NCBI GenBank assembly: GCA_016296345.1 | Contig: JAEDJL010000002.1 | Location: 29,918-93,917 of the forward strand | Reading direction: 5' to 3' | Origin: Bacteroidales bacterium | GTDB taxonomy: Bacteria > Bacteroidota > Bacteroidia > Bacteroidales > P3 | Length of the DNA stretch: 64,000 bases | In this document: in pieces, positions 7,787-16,897 of the stretch | How positions within the stretch are numbered: the stretch's first letter is position 1 | Layout: the number at the start of each line of letters is the position of its first letter | Notes under the pieces: generated by a model | Told to the model about the DNA's origin: nothing | Databases searched by the model: none | Seen by the model: only the letters and a program-made list of their open reading frames with translations | Position numbers and translations under genes: made by a program

Positions 7787-8980
7787 TCAAATCTTGTCCA
7801 AGGCGGTCTTTATTCGCTCTATGCTTTCGGTGATTTGACTGTCTGTGATGATAAGAGCCGGTTTGAGGCTCAGACATTGGCTGTTGAAAAGGTGAGTTCC
7901 CGTGATTATCCCCTCCGAAAAGCAAGCAATCAGAGCCTTTTGCCAATCGACATCTTCTTTAAGCTTGATGCAGTTGAACAATCCTATGCCTCTGACCTGC
8001 TTAATCAAAGGGTGGGTAAGCTCTTTGCGGTATCTTTCTCCCTTTTTTTCAACATCTGCCATTAGGTTGTCCTCAATTATGCAATTAAGAGTTGCAAGTG
8101 CGGCAACACAACCAAGAGGGTGTCCGCCAAATGTGGAAGCATGACCTATCAAAGGGTGATGATTGTTGAGGCTTTGCATGATGTCTTCTCTTCCGATGAA
8201 GGCCCCTATCGGCATTCCGCCACCCATGCCTTTTGCAATGCAGAGAATGTCAGGCACAACGCCTTCAAAGTGTTCAAAAGCGAAGAGCTTGCCCGTTCTT
8301 CCGAAGCCTGTCTGAATTTCGTCGAAGATTAGAACCGTTCCTGTTTCGTTACAACGTTTCCTCAGGGCTTGCAACCAACCCTCGGCAGGCAGTTTGACAC
8401 CTTCACCCACCGCAACAGCTTCCGCAACCACGCAGGCAGTACGCTCTGTTATCTTTTCAAGCTCTTCAAAGCTGTTGTAAGTAATCTTGTTGCAGTCGGG
8501 CAGAAGAGGGCGAAAGCCTCTTGTGAACTCCTCTTGCGAAAGCATAGACACAGCTCCGAGTGTAGAGCCGTGGTATGAGGCTTTGCAGGAAATAATCTCG
8601 CTTCTTTTGGTAAACAACTTGGCGGCTTTCAATGCTCCCTCTATGGCTTCCGAACCGCTATTGACGTAAAAAATTTGAGAAAAGCTGTCGGGAAGGAACT
8701 CTTTCAGCCTTTTGAAGTATCTGTATTGAGGACTTTGGACAAATTCTCCGTAAACCATAACGTGCATATACTTGTCCATTTGCTCTTTGACAGCCTGCAC
8801 AACTTTCGGATTGCGGTGTCCTACGTTTCCGACGCAAATTCCGCTCAACATATCCATATATTGCTTGTTGTCGGTGTCCCAGACATAAATTCCCTCTGCC
8901 TTTTCGACATCTATCATTATTTGATCTATTTCGCCCACTTGGGCAACCAATTTTCTGAAATCTTGTACCGATGTTTTCAT
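7787..8980 (-). CDS. Class III aminotransferase (acetylornithine/ornithine type)
   Basis: This 397-residue PLP enzyme has the class III features YVNSGSEAIEGALKAAK, ASYHGSTLGAVS, IFDEIQTGFGRTG and the PLP lysine in AKGMGGGMPIGAF. The usual roles are acetylornithine, ornithine or 4-aminobutyrate transamination. No arginine-synthesis genes are nearby, so the substrate stays open. I start at the ATG at 8980: the longer frame uses a TTG at 9004 that would lie inside the -7 promoter element (9002-9009). It is flanked by convergent gpmA and a divergent thioredoxin-fold gene. Confidence 0.88.
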   Translation of the reverse strand: MKTSVQDFRKLVAQVGEIDQIMIDVEKAEGIYVWDTDNKQYMDMLSGICVGNVGHRNPKVVQAVKEQMDKYMHVMVYGEFVQSPQYRYFKRLKEFLPDSFSQIFYVNSGSEAIEGALKAAKLFTKRSEIISCKASYHGSTLGAVSMLSQEEFTRGFRPLLPDCNKITYNSFEELEKITERTACVVAEAVAVGEGVKLPAEGWLQALRKRCNETGTVLIFDEIQTGFGRTGKLFAFEHFEGVVPDILCIAKGMGGGMPIGAFIGREDIMQSLNNHHPLIGHASTFGGHPLGCVAALATLNCIIEDNLMADVEKKGERYRKELTHPLIKQVRGIGLFNCIKLKEDVDWQKALIACFSEGIITGTHLFNSQCLSLKPALIITDSQITESIERIKTALDKI

Positions 8981-9001
8981 TCCTATTGCCGTTTTTCGCT
9001 G

Positions 9002-9009
9002 CAAAGGTA
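9002..9009 (-). promoter_or_regulatory. Promoter -7 element of aminotransferase
   Basis: On the minus strand this reads TACCTTTG, matching TAnnTTTG, 21 bases before the ATG at 8980. It rules out the upstream TTG start. Confidence 0.6.
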
Positions 9010-9074
9010 AAATTTATTTTGACTCGCTTGTTTACTTTTTTGGTTTTTTGCTGTCTGTTGTTGTGTCAAAGTAT

Positions 9075-9082
9075 TAACTTTG
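9075..9082 (+). promoter_or_regulatory. Promoter -7 element of the thioredoxin-fold gene pair
   Basis: TAACTTTG matches TAnnTTTG and lies 30 bases upstream of the ATG at 9113. A TTTG at 9047-9050 is 24 bases further up, slightly longer than the usual spacing. Confidence 0.55.
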
Positions 9083-9112
9083 CAGTTGCTTTTTTGATAA
9101 AAACGAGAAACC

Positions 9113-10537
9113 ATGATAAGGAAAAGAAGTTGGCTTTTGCTTGTTGTCTTGCTTTGCTTGACAACATCGCTTTCGGCTCAATATGAAATCAAAGTGGAGA
9201 TTGAGAACTCCAAAGACACTTGTCTGCTTTTGGGACACTACTATCTTGACAAGACATACGCCATTGACACCGCTTGGAACAACAAAGGCAAGTTTGTGTT
9301 CAAGAAAAAGAACAAGAAATTAGAACCCGGGATTTATTTTTTCAGCAATCTCAAAGGCAGGTTCTGCGAAGTGATGATTGATGATGAGCAGAAAATGAGC
9401 CTAAAAACCGAAGAGAGCGACTGGGTCGGCAAAATGAAAGTCAAAGGTTCAAAGACTGCTGCATTATATTTTGATTATATGCAAGCTAACGAGCCTCTCA
9501 ATAGAGAATATGAGCGTTTGAGCAAGGCAAAAGATGCAATGACCAAGCCGGAATATGACAGCTGTTTGAAAACTGTGCAATTAAGAGGCGACAGTTTGAA
9601 AAGCAGCTTTATCGAAAGCAATCCTCAACACCTTTTGAGCAAAGTTTTGCTTGCTACAAAGGCTGTTCAAGTGCCACAAATGTCTGTTGTGCAGGGAGAA
9701 AACGGACAGCCTGACAGCACAGAGTGGGCAAATCGCCGCTGGTATTGGTACAAGCAACATTTCTTTGACAATATAGACCTTGGTTGTTCGGGCCTTTTGC
9801 GAACACCTTCGGCTGTTTTCTTCCGCTCGTACGACTATTTTTGGAACGAAGTCATGAAGTACGAAAGCGTAGATACCATTTTGGTGTATGCAGAGCAGAT
9901 TATAGACAAAGCCAAAGGCTCAAAGGCAATGACCCGTTTCCTTATTCACAACATTACAGAACGCTATCTGCAAAGCCCCGTCATGGGACACGACAAGGTA
10001 TATGTCGAAATGGTGAAGCGATACATCAAAACAGGCAAGGCAGACTGGCTTTCACCTTCGTCAATCGAGAGCGAAGTTCTTCGAGCCGAGAAGTGGGAAA
10101 ATATTTTGATAGGAAAAACAGTGCCAAATCTTGCCTGCCCCGATGAAAAAGACGTTTGGCACGACCTTTATTCAATGAATAACAAATACAAAATCTTGAT
10201 TTTTTGGTCTGCCGACTGCGGTCATTGTTCCACAGAAGTACCCAAGATTTATGACTTCTACAAACAAAATAAAGAAAAGTACAATCTTGAAGTCATGGCG
10301 GTCAATACCGAAAGCGATACGGCACATTGGCACAAGTTTATAGCCGACAAAGATTTGCAATGGGTCAATGTGAACGGATTGGTTGCCAATTTTGATTGGC
10401 GAGAGTACTTTGATGTGGTCAAAACTCCCGTAGTGTTCATTCTCGATGACAAGAATACAATCATTGCAAAGAACATTCAGGGAGACAATATCGCAAAGGT
10501 AATGGAGTTGTTGGACGAGGGTAAACTTAAATTCTGA
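9113..10537 (+). CDS. Secreted TlpA-like thioredoxin-fold protein (DUF4369/DUF5106 type)
   Basis: This 474-residue protein begins with a signal peptide (1-22, ending LSA-Q). A beta-rich N-terminal part (about 25-120) resembles DUF4369, a helical middle spans about 125-330, and a C-terminal thioredoxin fold carries the redox motif WSADCGHCS (Cys369 and Cys372). This architecture is abundant in Bacteroidota and is usually assigned to periplasmic or outer-membrane disulfide chemistry; exact partners are unknown. A paralogue follows 5 bases after its stop, so the two were probably made by tandem duplication and are co-transcribed. Confidence 0.85.
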   Translation: MIRKRSWLLLVVLLCLTTSLSAQYEIKVEIENSKDTCLLLGHYYLDKTYAIDTAWNNKGKFVFKKKNKKLEPGIYFFSNLKGRFCEVMIDDEQKMSLKTEESDWVGKMKVKGSKTAALYFDYMQANEPLNREYERLSKAKDAMTKPEYDSCLKTVQLRGDSLKSSFIESNPQHLLSKVLLATKAVQVPQMSVVQGENGQPDSTEWANRRWYWYKQHFFDNIDLGCSGLLRTPSAVFFRSYDYFWNEVMKYESVDTILVYAEQIIDKAKGSKAMTRFLIHNITERYLQSPVMGHDKVYVEMVKRYIKTGKADWLSPSSIESEVLRAEKWENILIGKTVPNLACPDEKDVWHDLYSMNNKYKILIFWSADCGHCSTEVPKIYDFYKQNKEKYNLEVMAVNTESDTAHWHKFIADKDLQWVNVNGLVANFDWREYFDVVKTPVVFILDDKNTIIAKNIQGDNIAKVMELLDEGKLKF

Positions 10538-10542
10538 CTTTG

Positions 10543-11988
10543 ATGAGAACCGATTTTGGATTTTGCGGCACAAGATTGCGATATGTATTGACAATCATTT
10601 GTTTTGCATTTGTGTCTTGCTTGTTTGAGAGCTTATCGGCTCAAAACCGCAACTACAATGTGAAACTTTGGATTTATGAGTTTGAGGATAGTGTGATTTA
10701 TGTAAGGGGTGCGTATGGCGAGAGGACGGATATATTGCTCGATTCTCTTTCTTTGCAACCCGACGGCGGCTTTGTTCTCAAAGGAAACTTCCACCCGGGA
10801 ATTGTTGTCGTCTCTTCGGCAAAGGAAGATATGTTTTCATTTGTCTTGGACAAGGAGACCGACTTTGAAATCTCGATTTTCCCCGACGGATTTTACGAGG
10901 TAAAAGGTAGTATCGAGAATGACCGCTACTTAGAATACCAAAAGATGAATCGAGAGTATCGACTTGTTCTCTACCAAGCCGAACTTGCTCTCAAAGAAGA
11001 CCCTCAGAAGAAAGACAGTCTCAACTCTGTTGTACAAAAAGCCAAAAACACTTTCGACACCTACCGCAAGAGTTTTCACGAACTTTATCCCGACAACATG
11101 ATGAGCGTACTTGTCAGAGCAGTTTCTCAACCCGAAGTACCTGAACACTATCTCAATCCCGACGGAAGTGTGAAAAAAGAAACCGCCTTGGAGTATGCTT
11201 ATTATTTTCGTACACACTATTGGGACGATTTTGACTTTTCGGACGAGCGAATTTTGGGAACGCCATATTTCTACAAGAAGTTCCAAACCTATATTGACAA
11301 GATAACGATGCAAAATGCCGATAGTGTGTTCGTTTCTTTCAAGTCGTTTGTTGATTTGGCAAACAGTCGCGGTGGCGAAAGCTATTCTCGCTACATCATG
11401 GAGTTGTATCTTACCAAACTTCCGCGGCTTCCGTTCTCCTTTAACGAGATATTATACACTCGAATAGTCGATGAAATGATAAATGACGACTATACACCAT
11501 GGCTTTCTCTCTTGGAAAGAGAAGCTCATCAGTCATATATCGAGCAGATACGACCGTTTCTTCCCGGAAAAGCCTTTCCCAACATTTCGGCACAGACCTT
11601 GGACGGCAGAGAACTCTCGCTTTATAACCTCAAACACCGATATATCGTTGTTTTCTTTTGGAGTGCAGGCTGTGAGAGTTGCAAAAAGAACGCGGAAGAG
11701 CTGAAAGAGTTTTACAACAGCAGCAAAGACAAGTATGACTTTGAGGTCTTTTCAATCGAAATGGGAGGAGACAGAGACAAGACCCAAAAGCAAACAGCCG
11801 AAGAGGGCTTGGAGTGGATTGTCTTGCAAGCCAATCCGGCTCAGATTGAGAGCCGCTATGGTCTCAACGTAGAGCATACTCCCGAAATCTATATTCTCGA
11901 CAGCCAAAAGAGAGTATTGAACAAAACAGTCCTCTCTTCACATATCAAAGCGGTGATTGAACAGCAAGAGAAGTTCTCTTCAAGGTAG
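10543..11988 (+). CDS. Secreted TlpA-like thioredoxin-fold protein, tandem paralogue
   Basis: The 481-residue protein has the same plan as its upstream neighbour: signal peptide ending LSA-Q, beta-rich N-terminal domain, helical middle and a thioredoxin domain with FFWSAGCESCKK (Cys377 and Cys380). The ATG at 10543 is preferred over a TTG one codon earlier. The redox dipeptide differs (ES here, GH in the first copy), and the two sequences have diverged strongly outside the motif, which suggests different redox potential or clients. Function beyond thiol-disulfide exchange is inference. Confidence 0.85.
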   Translation: MRTDFGFCGTRLRYVLTIICFAFVSCLFESLSAQNRNYNVKLWIYEFEDSVIYVRGAYGERTDILLDSLSLQPDGGFVLKGNFHPGIVVVSSAKEDMFSFVLDKETDFEISIFPDGFYEVKGSIENDRYLEYQKMNREYRLVLYQAELALKEDPQKKDSLNSVVQKAKNTFDTYRKSFHELYPDNMMSVLVRAVSQPEVPEHYLNPDGSVKKETALEYAYYFRTHYWDDFDFSDERILGTPYFYKKFQTYIDKITMQNADSVFVSFKSFVDLANSRGGESYSRYIMELYLTKLPRLPFSFNEILYTRIVDEMINDDYTPWLSLLEREAHQSYIEQIRPFLPGKAFPNISAQTLDGRELSLYNLKHRYIVVFFWSAGCESCKKNAEELKEFYNSSKDKYDFEVFSIEMGGDRDKTQKQTAEEGLEWIVLQANPAQIESRYGLNVEHTPEIYILDSQKRVLNKTVLSSHIKAVIEQQEKFSSR

Positions 11989-12000
11989 AAGAGAGAAAAA

Positions 12001-12008
12001 TAATTTTG
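12001..12008 (+). promoter_or_regulatory. Promoter -7 element of mpl
   Basis: TAATTTTG matches TAnnTTTG and lies 33 bases before the ATG at 12042. It also overlaps the TTG at 12006 that the longer mpl frame would need, which supports the later start. Confidence 0.5.
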
Positions 12009-12041
12009 ACCAAATGCAAACACAGAAAATTTAATCTGAAA

Positions 12042-13400
12042 ATGAGAGTACATTTTATAGCAATAGGAGGAAGTGCAATGCACAATCTTGCAATTGCATT
12101 GCACAAAAAAGGATACAATGTCAGCGGAAGCGATGACGAAATTTTTGAACCGGCAAAGTCGCGTCTCAAACAGTACGGACTTCTGCCCGAAAGCGAGGGC
12201 TGGTTTCCCGAAAAGATTACCAAAGACATAGATTCAGTCATTTTGGGTATGCACGCAAAGGGAGATAATCCCGAATTGATAAAGGCAAAGCAGATAGGAT
12301 TGAAGATTTACTCCTATCCGGAATATTTGTACGAACTTGGAAAAGACAAAACAAGGATAGTGGTGGGCGGAAGTCATGGAAAGACAACCATAACCGCCAT
12401 GATATTGCACGCTTTGAAGACTTTGGGAATAAATACCGACTATATGGTAGGGGCAAAGATTGAGGGATTTGATGTAATGGTCAAGTCCGACGAACAGAGC
12501 CGTTACATGGTGTTGGAAGGAGACGAATACCTTTCGTCTGTGTTGGATATGAGACCAAAGTTCCACCTCTACAAACCACATATAGGCATAATCAACGGAA
12601 TTGCATGGGACCATATAAATGTCTTTCCGACCTTTGAGAACTATGTGGAGCAGTTCAAGATTTTTGCAGACAAGATTGAGCCGAATGGAAGCCTGATATA
12701 CTATAACCAAGACGAGAATATAAGAAAGATTGCAGCCCAAGTACGAAAGGATATTAGTCTTTTGCCATACGAGGGCTTGAAGTGCAGGATAGAAAACGGC
12801 ATTACCATAGTGCAGGAGGGCGGAAAGGAATATCCTATAGAAGTTTTCGGTAGGCACAACCTCATAAACATGAATGCAGCTATGCTTGCCTGCGAGGCAA
12901 TAGGTGTAAAGAGAGAAGATTTCTTGCAAACGATGTGTTCTTTTGCAGGTGCGGCAAAGCGTCTTGAAAAAGTGGCAGAAGGAAAGACGCAGGCAGTCTT
13001 TTCGGACTTTGCTCACTCACCCTCAAAGCTCAAAGCCACAATACAGGCTGTCAAAGAACAATATCCCGACAGGCGTTTGCTTGCCTGCATGGAGCTTCAC
13101 ACCTTTTCGTCTCTGTCTCGCAACTTCTTGTCTCAATATAAGGGTTGTATGGATATGGCAGATATTGCGGCAGTTTACTTTTCCAAGCACGCAATAGAGC
13201 TTAAACGTTTGGAAAATTTGGATGTCGAAGAGGTTGCCGAGGCTTTTTCAAAGAGCGGATTGAGAGTATTTACCGACAGATGCTCTTTGCAAGAGTTTGT
13301 AAGGAGCAATGCCGAGAGCAATACCAACGTCCTGATGATGAGTTCGGGTAACTTTGGCGGCATAAACATCAAAGAGTTTGCACAAGAGTTGATTAAGTAA
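12042..13400 (+). CDS. mpl: UDP-MurNAc:L-alanyl-gamma-D-glutamyl-meso-DAP ligase (Mpl)
   Basis: The 452-residue cytoplasmic ligase attaches recycled murein tripeptide to UDP-N-acetylmuramate. It belongs to the Mur ligase family: an N-terminal Rossmann part (VHFIAIGGSAMHNLA), the ATP P-loop GGSHGKTTITAM and GDEYLSS. The start IGGSAMHNLAIALHKKG is the pattern that separates Mpl from MurC. I use the ATG at 12042; the longer frame begins at a TTG inside the promoter element. It points to peptidoglycan recycling and so to meso-diaminopimelate cell walls. The DUF2027 gene follows after 23 bases. Confidence 0.93.
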   Translation: MRVHFIAIGGSAMHNLAIALHKKGYNVSGSDDEIFEPAKSRLKQYGLLPESEGWFPEKITKDIDSVILGMHAKGDNPELIKAKQIGLKIYSYPEYLYELGKDKTRIVVGGSHGKTTITAMILHALKTLGINTDYMVGAKIEGFDVMVKSDEQSRYMVLEGDEYLSSVLDMRPKFHLYKPHIGIINGIAWDHINVFPTFENYVEQFKIFADKIEPNGSLIYYNQDENIRKIAAQVRKDISLLPYEGLKCRIENGITIVQEGGKEYPIEVFGRHNLINMNAAMLACEAIGVKREDFLQTMCSFAGAAKRLEKVAEGKTQAVFSDFAHSPSKLKATIQAVKEQYPDRRLLACMELHTFSSLSRNFLSQYKGCMDMADIAAVYFSKHAIELKRLENLDVEEVAEAFSKSGLRVFTDRCSLQEFVRSNAESNTNVLMMSSGNFGGINIKEFAQELIK

Positions 13401-13423
13401 CACAATAAACAATATATCAAAAA

Positions 13424-14572
13424 ATGGGAAAGTTCAAAGTAGGAGACAAAGTAAGGTTTTTGAGCAGCAGCGGCTGCGGAATAATACGCTCATTTGCCGC
13501 AACAAACGTGGCAAATGTCGAAGACGAAAGCGGATTTGAAATCCCGACAATGATAAGCGACCTTATACCATATTATCTTCCCGAGGCAGAGGGAACAATC
13601 TTCGCAACCGAAAAGCAAGACACTCAACCCTCTCTCCAAGAAGAGAAAACAGTTAGGGTGTCAAGCCACGACGAAGAAACATTTGCAGAAACAGAACCGC
13701 TTGATGAGTGTATCTCACCGCTATATCTCAACAAACTGAGAAACAAAACTTCCGAAGGGGTTTATCTTTGCTTTGTTCCTCATGAGCAAAGGTGGTTGGT
13801 GTATGGCGACATTGACGTTTATGTGGTCAATTTCACCTCTCATCGCATCATCTACTCACTTTTGCTTGCCAAGGAGGGCGAAGGATTTGTTTCGCAGGAC
13901 TTTGGCAGCTTGGAAGCCGAAGAAAAAGTCTTGATAGACACCATTTCGCGAGAGCAGATAGACAGTTGGAAGAAAGGTAGTGTGCAGTTGCTCTTTCACG
14001 ACGACAAGATGCAGAGCGTACTGCTTCCGATAAATTGCGAACTCAAAGTGAGAACAAATCGTTTCTTTACCGAGGGCAGCTTTATCGAGAACGCATTCTT
14101 TGCCGAGAAAGCAATAGTATATCCTCTTTGCACAATGGTGTCGGTTGGCGTTTTTATGCAGGGAGAAGTTGCCGAAGCTGACGAATGCAAAGACAAGTCC
14201 GAAGAGCAGATTATCGAAACAGTATATAAAAACGTTACCGACACATTTCTGCACAAGCACCTGACGGGTCGAAGCACCGCAGAAGTCGATTTACATATCA
14301 ATGAACTTGTCGAAGATGCCGCATCGCTTTCGCCCGAGCGTATTTTGCAACTGCAACTTCACTATGCGACCAAGTGCCTCAACGAAGCAATAATCGAGAA
14401 CGTCAATACAATCATCTTCATTCACGGAGTAGGGCAGGGCGTTTTGAAAAGAGAGCTTTGCAAAGAGCTTGACAAATATAAGGGCTTGCACTATTTTGAT
14501 GCTCCTATGGCAAAGTACGGAGTTGGAGCGACACAAGTATATATTGGAACTAACTTTGAGAAAGTCAGATAG
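13424..14572 (+). CDS. DUF2027 domain protein with C-terminal Smr domain
   Basis: This 382-residue soluble protein begins with the SH3-like DUF2027 region (KFKVGDKVRFLSSSGCGIIRS, residues 3-23). It has a beta-rich middle and a C-terminal Smr domain: VDLHINELVED (the DLH motif), then FIHGVGQGVLKREL (the HGxGxG motif). Smr domains are linked to MutS2 and to nucleases acting on DNA or on mRNA of stalled ribosomes. The role of the DUF2027-Smr combination, common in Bacteroidota, is not established. The next gene starts 2 bases after the stop, so they are coupled. Confidence 0.87.
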   Translation: MGKFKVGDKVRFLSSSGCGIIRSFAATNVANVEDESGFEIPTMISDLIPYYLPEAEGTIFATEKQDTQPSLQEEKTVRVSSHDEETFAETEPLDECISPLYLNKLRNKTSEGVYLCFVPHEQRWLVYGDIDVYVVNFTSHRIIYSLLLAKEGEGFVSQDFGSLEAEEKVLIDTISREQIDSWKKGSVQLLFHDDKMQSVLLPINCELKVRTNRFFTEGSFIENAFFAEKAIVYPLCTMVSVGVFMQGEVAEADECKDKSEEQIIETVYKNVTDTFLHKHLTGRSTAEVDLHINELVEDAASLSPERILQLQLHYATKCLNEAIIENVNTIIFIHGVGQGVLKRELCKELDKYKGLHYFDAPMAKYGVGATQVYIGTNFEKVR

Positions 14573-14574
14573 CG

Positions 14575-16884
14575 ATGACACACCTTCCGACCATAATTAC
14601 CGATTTGTCTCTCATACTGATATTGGCATCAATTTTCAGTGTGCTGTGCAAAATCCTCAAACAACCCGTCGTACTCGGCTACATAGTTGCAGGATTGCTC
14701 GCCGGACCGCATATTTCCCTAATTCCCACCGTACAACCCGAAAATATATCCACATGGGCAGACATAGGAGTTATCTTTCTGCTCTTCGGAATGGGCTTGG
14801 AGTTTAGCTTCAAGAAGATGATTTCAATCGGCAAGGTGGGAGGGACGGCAATGCTTTTTGAGGCTCTCACTCTTTCGATTTTCGGATTTGTAATCGGCAG
14901 GCTGATGGGCTGGAATTTTATCGACAGTATGCTCTTGGGCGGAATGCTGACGATGAGTTCTACTGCCATAATCGTCAAGGCGTTCAACGATATGGGATTG
15001 CAAAAAGAGAAATTCGCAGGCATAGTGTTCGGAATACTTGTCTTTGAGGACTTGTTTGCCATTTTGCTCATGGTTGTTCTTTCAACCTTTGCAGTGAGCA
15101 AGTCTTTTGAGGGCAGCGAACTTGCAATTATGGTTGCAAGGCTTGGTTTCTTCCTTGTGATGTGGTTTGTTTGCGGAATATATCTTATACCTACCTTGCT
15201 CAAAAAGATAAAGAAATATCTCAACAGCGAAACCCTCCTTTTGGTTGCAATGGGTCTGTGTTTTCTTATGGTTGTTTTGGCAACCAAGGCAGGCTTTTCG
15301 TCGGCTCTCGGTGCGTTTATCATGGGTTCGATACTTGCCGAAACCGTCGAACTCGAAAACATAGAGAAAGTAATCCAACCAATCAAGGACTTTTTCGGTG
15401 CAATATTCTTTGTATCGGTCGGAATGATGGTCGATCCTCAGGTGTTGTTTGACAATTTCTCCACTGTAATTATCATTGCCGCCGCTTCAATCATAGGAAA
15501 GATGATTTTCACAACCACAGGCGTGAGATTGGCAGGCGAAAGCATGAAGACGGCAGTGCAGTCGGGCTTTTCTCTTGCACAGATGGGAGAGTTCTCGTTC
15601 ATTATCGCCTCTATGGGAATGAGCCTCGGCGTAACCTCTGCAAGCATATACCCAATCGTGATAGCAGTATCGGTAATCACTACCTTTACAACCCCATATA
15701 CCATAAAACTTGCTCTTCCTGCTTACCACGTACTCGAATCTGTTTTGCCAAACTCCCTTACCGACAAGCTCAACAAGCGAGAGGACAAAAAGGCTGGCGA
15801 GAAAGAATCGCAGTGGAAGCAGCTCTTGATGTCCTACTTTTTGAATTTGGCAATCTTTTCTGCAATCTGTCTTTCGATATACTTCGTTTCTGCAACTTTT
15901 CTTCTGCCACTGTGTGCCACTTTTGACAACTTGGACTTCGGACATATCATTTTCAGTTTTGTGAGCATTGTTGCGATGTCGCCTTTCTTGATTGGTATGG
16001 TCAGAAATCGCGGACGGCAGTCTTTTCTCTTCCTTTCGCTATGGTCGTCTCACAACAACAATCGTTACTTCCTTACTGCAATGATAGGACTGAGGTGGGT
16101 TGTGGCAATAGTCTTTCTCTTTATGACAATAAGGCTCTATTGGAACATATCCTCGGTTGTGATTGTGGTTGTGGCACTTGTTGTCTTTGCATTCATTTTC
16201 CAAAACAAAAATCTACAAAAGCGTTATTGGAAGTTGGAAGCACGATTTGTGAAGAACTTTAACCAAAGACAGATAGAGATGAGGTTAAATCAAAGCAGCG
16301 AACAAGGTGGCAATATGCACGAATTGGACAATCTGCATTGGATAGATAAGAATTTGTATATTTCTACCTACCTTGTGCAGAAGGGAGGCGTGGTCGAAAA
16401 CAAAACATTGAAAGAACTGAACCTCCGAAAGGTCTATGACATCATCATTGTCTCTGTTACAAGAAACGGAAAGCAGATAAACTTTCCTGACGGCGACTTC
16501 CGCTTGGAAGTAAACGACACCTTGCTTGCACTCGGACAGATACAAAAACTCAAAAACGCACAAATAGACTACAAAGGAATAGACTTGGACTACTCAAAGG
16601 TGATAAACCTTCACGACTTTACGCTCCGACAGCAGGCAGACAAGCACAGCAGCATCAAATGTATGACTTTTATCATTGGAGAAAACTCATCTTGGATTGA
16701 CAAAAGCCTCTATGATGCACAGCTGAACCGCAAGACCAACTGCCTTGTTGTGGGAATAGAGCGTGGAGATATACCAATACCAAACCCTTCGTCTCATGTG
16801 AGGTTCAAAAAGGACGACATGGTGTGGGTTATGGGCGATGACAAGTCGCTTTACAAGCTCTTGGAAACTAACTTTTTTGAATAG
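14575..16884 (+). CDS. CPA2-family cation:proton antiporter with TrkA-C domain (KefB-like)
   Basis: The 769-residue protein has about twelve transmembrane helices in its first ~400 residues with CPA2 signatures (VVLGYIVAGLLAGPH; DIGVIFLLFGMGLEFS; GGMLTMSSTAIIVKAF). A second hydrophobic group covers about residues 415-545. The C-terminal region contains two TrkA-C-like segments (about 590-670 and 685-765), but no complete TrkA-N Rossmann domain is visible. The family exchanges K+ or Na+ for protons across the inner membrane, in pH or osmotic control. The added membrane block between core and TrkA-C is a variation also seen in other Bacteroidota. Confidence 0.88.
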   Translation: MTHLPTIITDLSLILILASIFSVLCKILKQPVVLGYIVAGLLAGPHISLIPTVQPENISTWADIGVIFLLFGMGLEFSFKKMISIGKVGGTAMLFEALTLSIFGFVIGRLMGWNFIDSMLLGGMLTMSSTAIIVKAFNDMGLQKEKFAGIVFGILVFEDLFAILLMVVLSTFAVSKSFEGSELAIMVARLGFFLVMWFVCGIYLIPTLLKKIKKYLNSETLLLVAMGLCFLMVVLATKAGFSSALGAFIMGSILAETVELENIEKVIQPIKDFFGAIFFVSVGMMVDPQVLFDNFSTVIIIAAASIIGKMIFTTTGVRLAGESMKTAVQSGFSLAQMGEFSFIIASMGMSLGVTSASIYPIVIAVSVITTFTTPYTIKLALPAYHVLESVLPNSLTDKLNKREDKKAGEKESQWKQLLMSYFLNLAIFSAICLSIYFVSATFLLPLCATFDNLDFGHIIFSFVSIVAMSPFLIGMVRNRGRQSFLFLSLWSSHNNNRYFLTAMIGLRWVVAIVFLFMTIRLYWNISSVVIVVVALVVFAFIFQNKNLQKRYWKLEARFVKNFNQRQIEMRLNQSSEQGGNMHELDNLHWIDKNLYISTYLVQKGGVVENKTLKELNLRKVYDIIIVSVTRNGKQINFPDGDFRLEVNDTLLALGQIQKLKNAQIDYKGIDLDYSKVINLHDFTLRQQADKHSSIKCMTFIIGENSSWIDKSLYDAQLNRKTNCLVVGIERGDIPIPNPSSHVRFKKDDMVWVMGDDKSLYKLLETNFFE

Positions 16885-16897
16885 AAACATCAAACCA

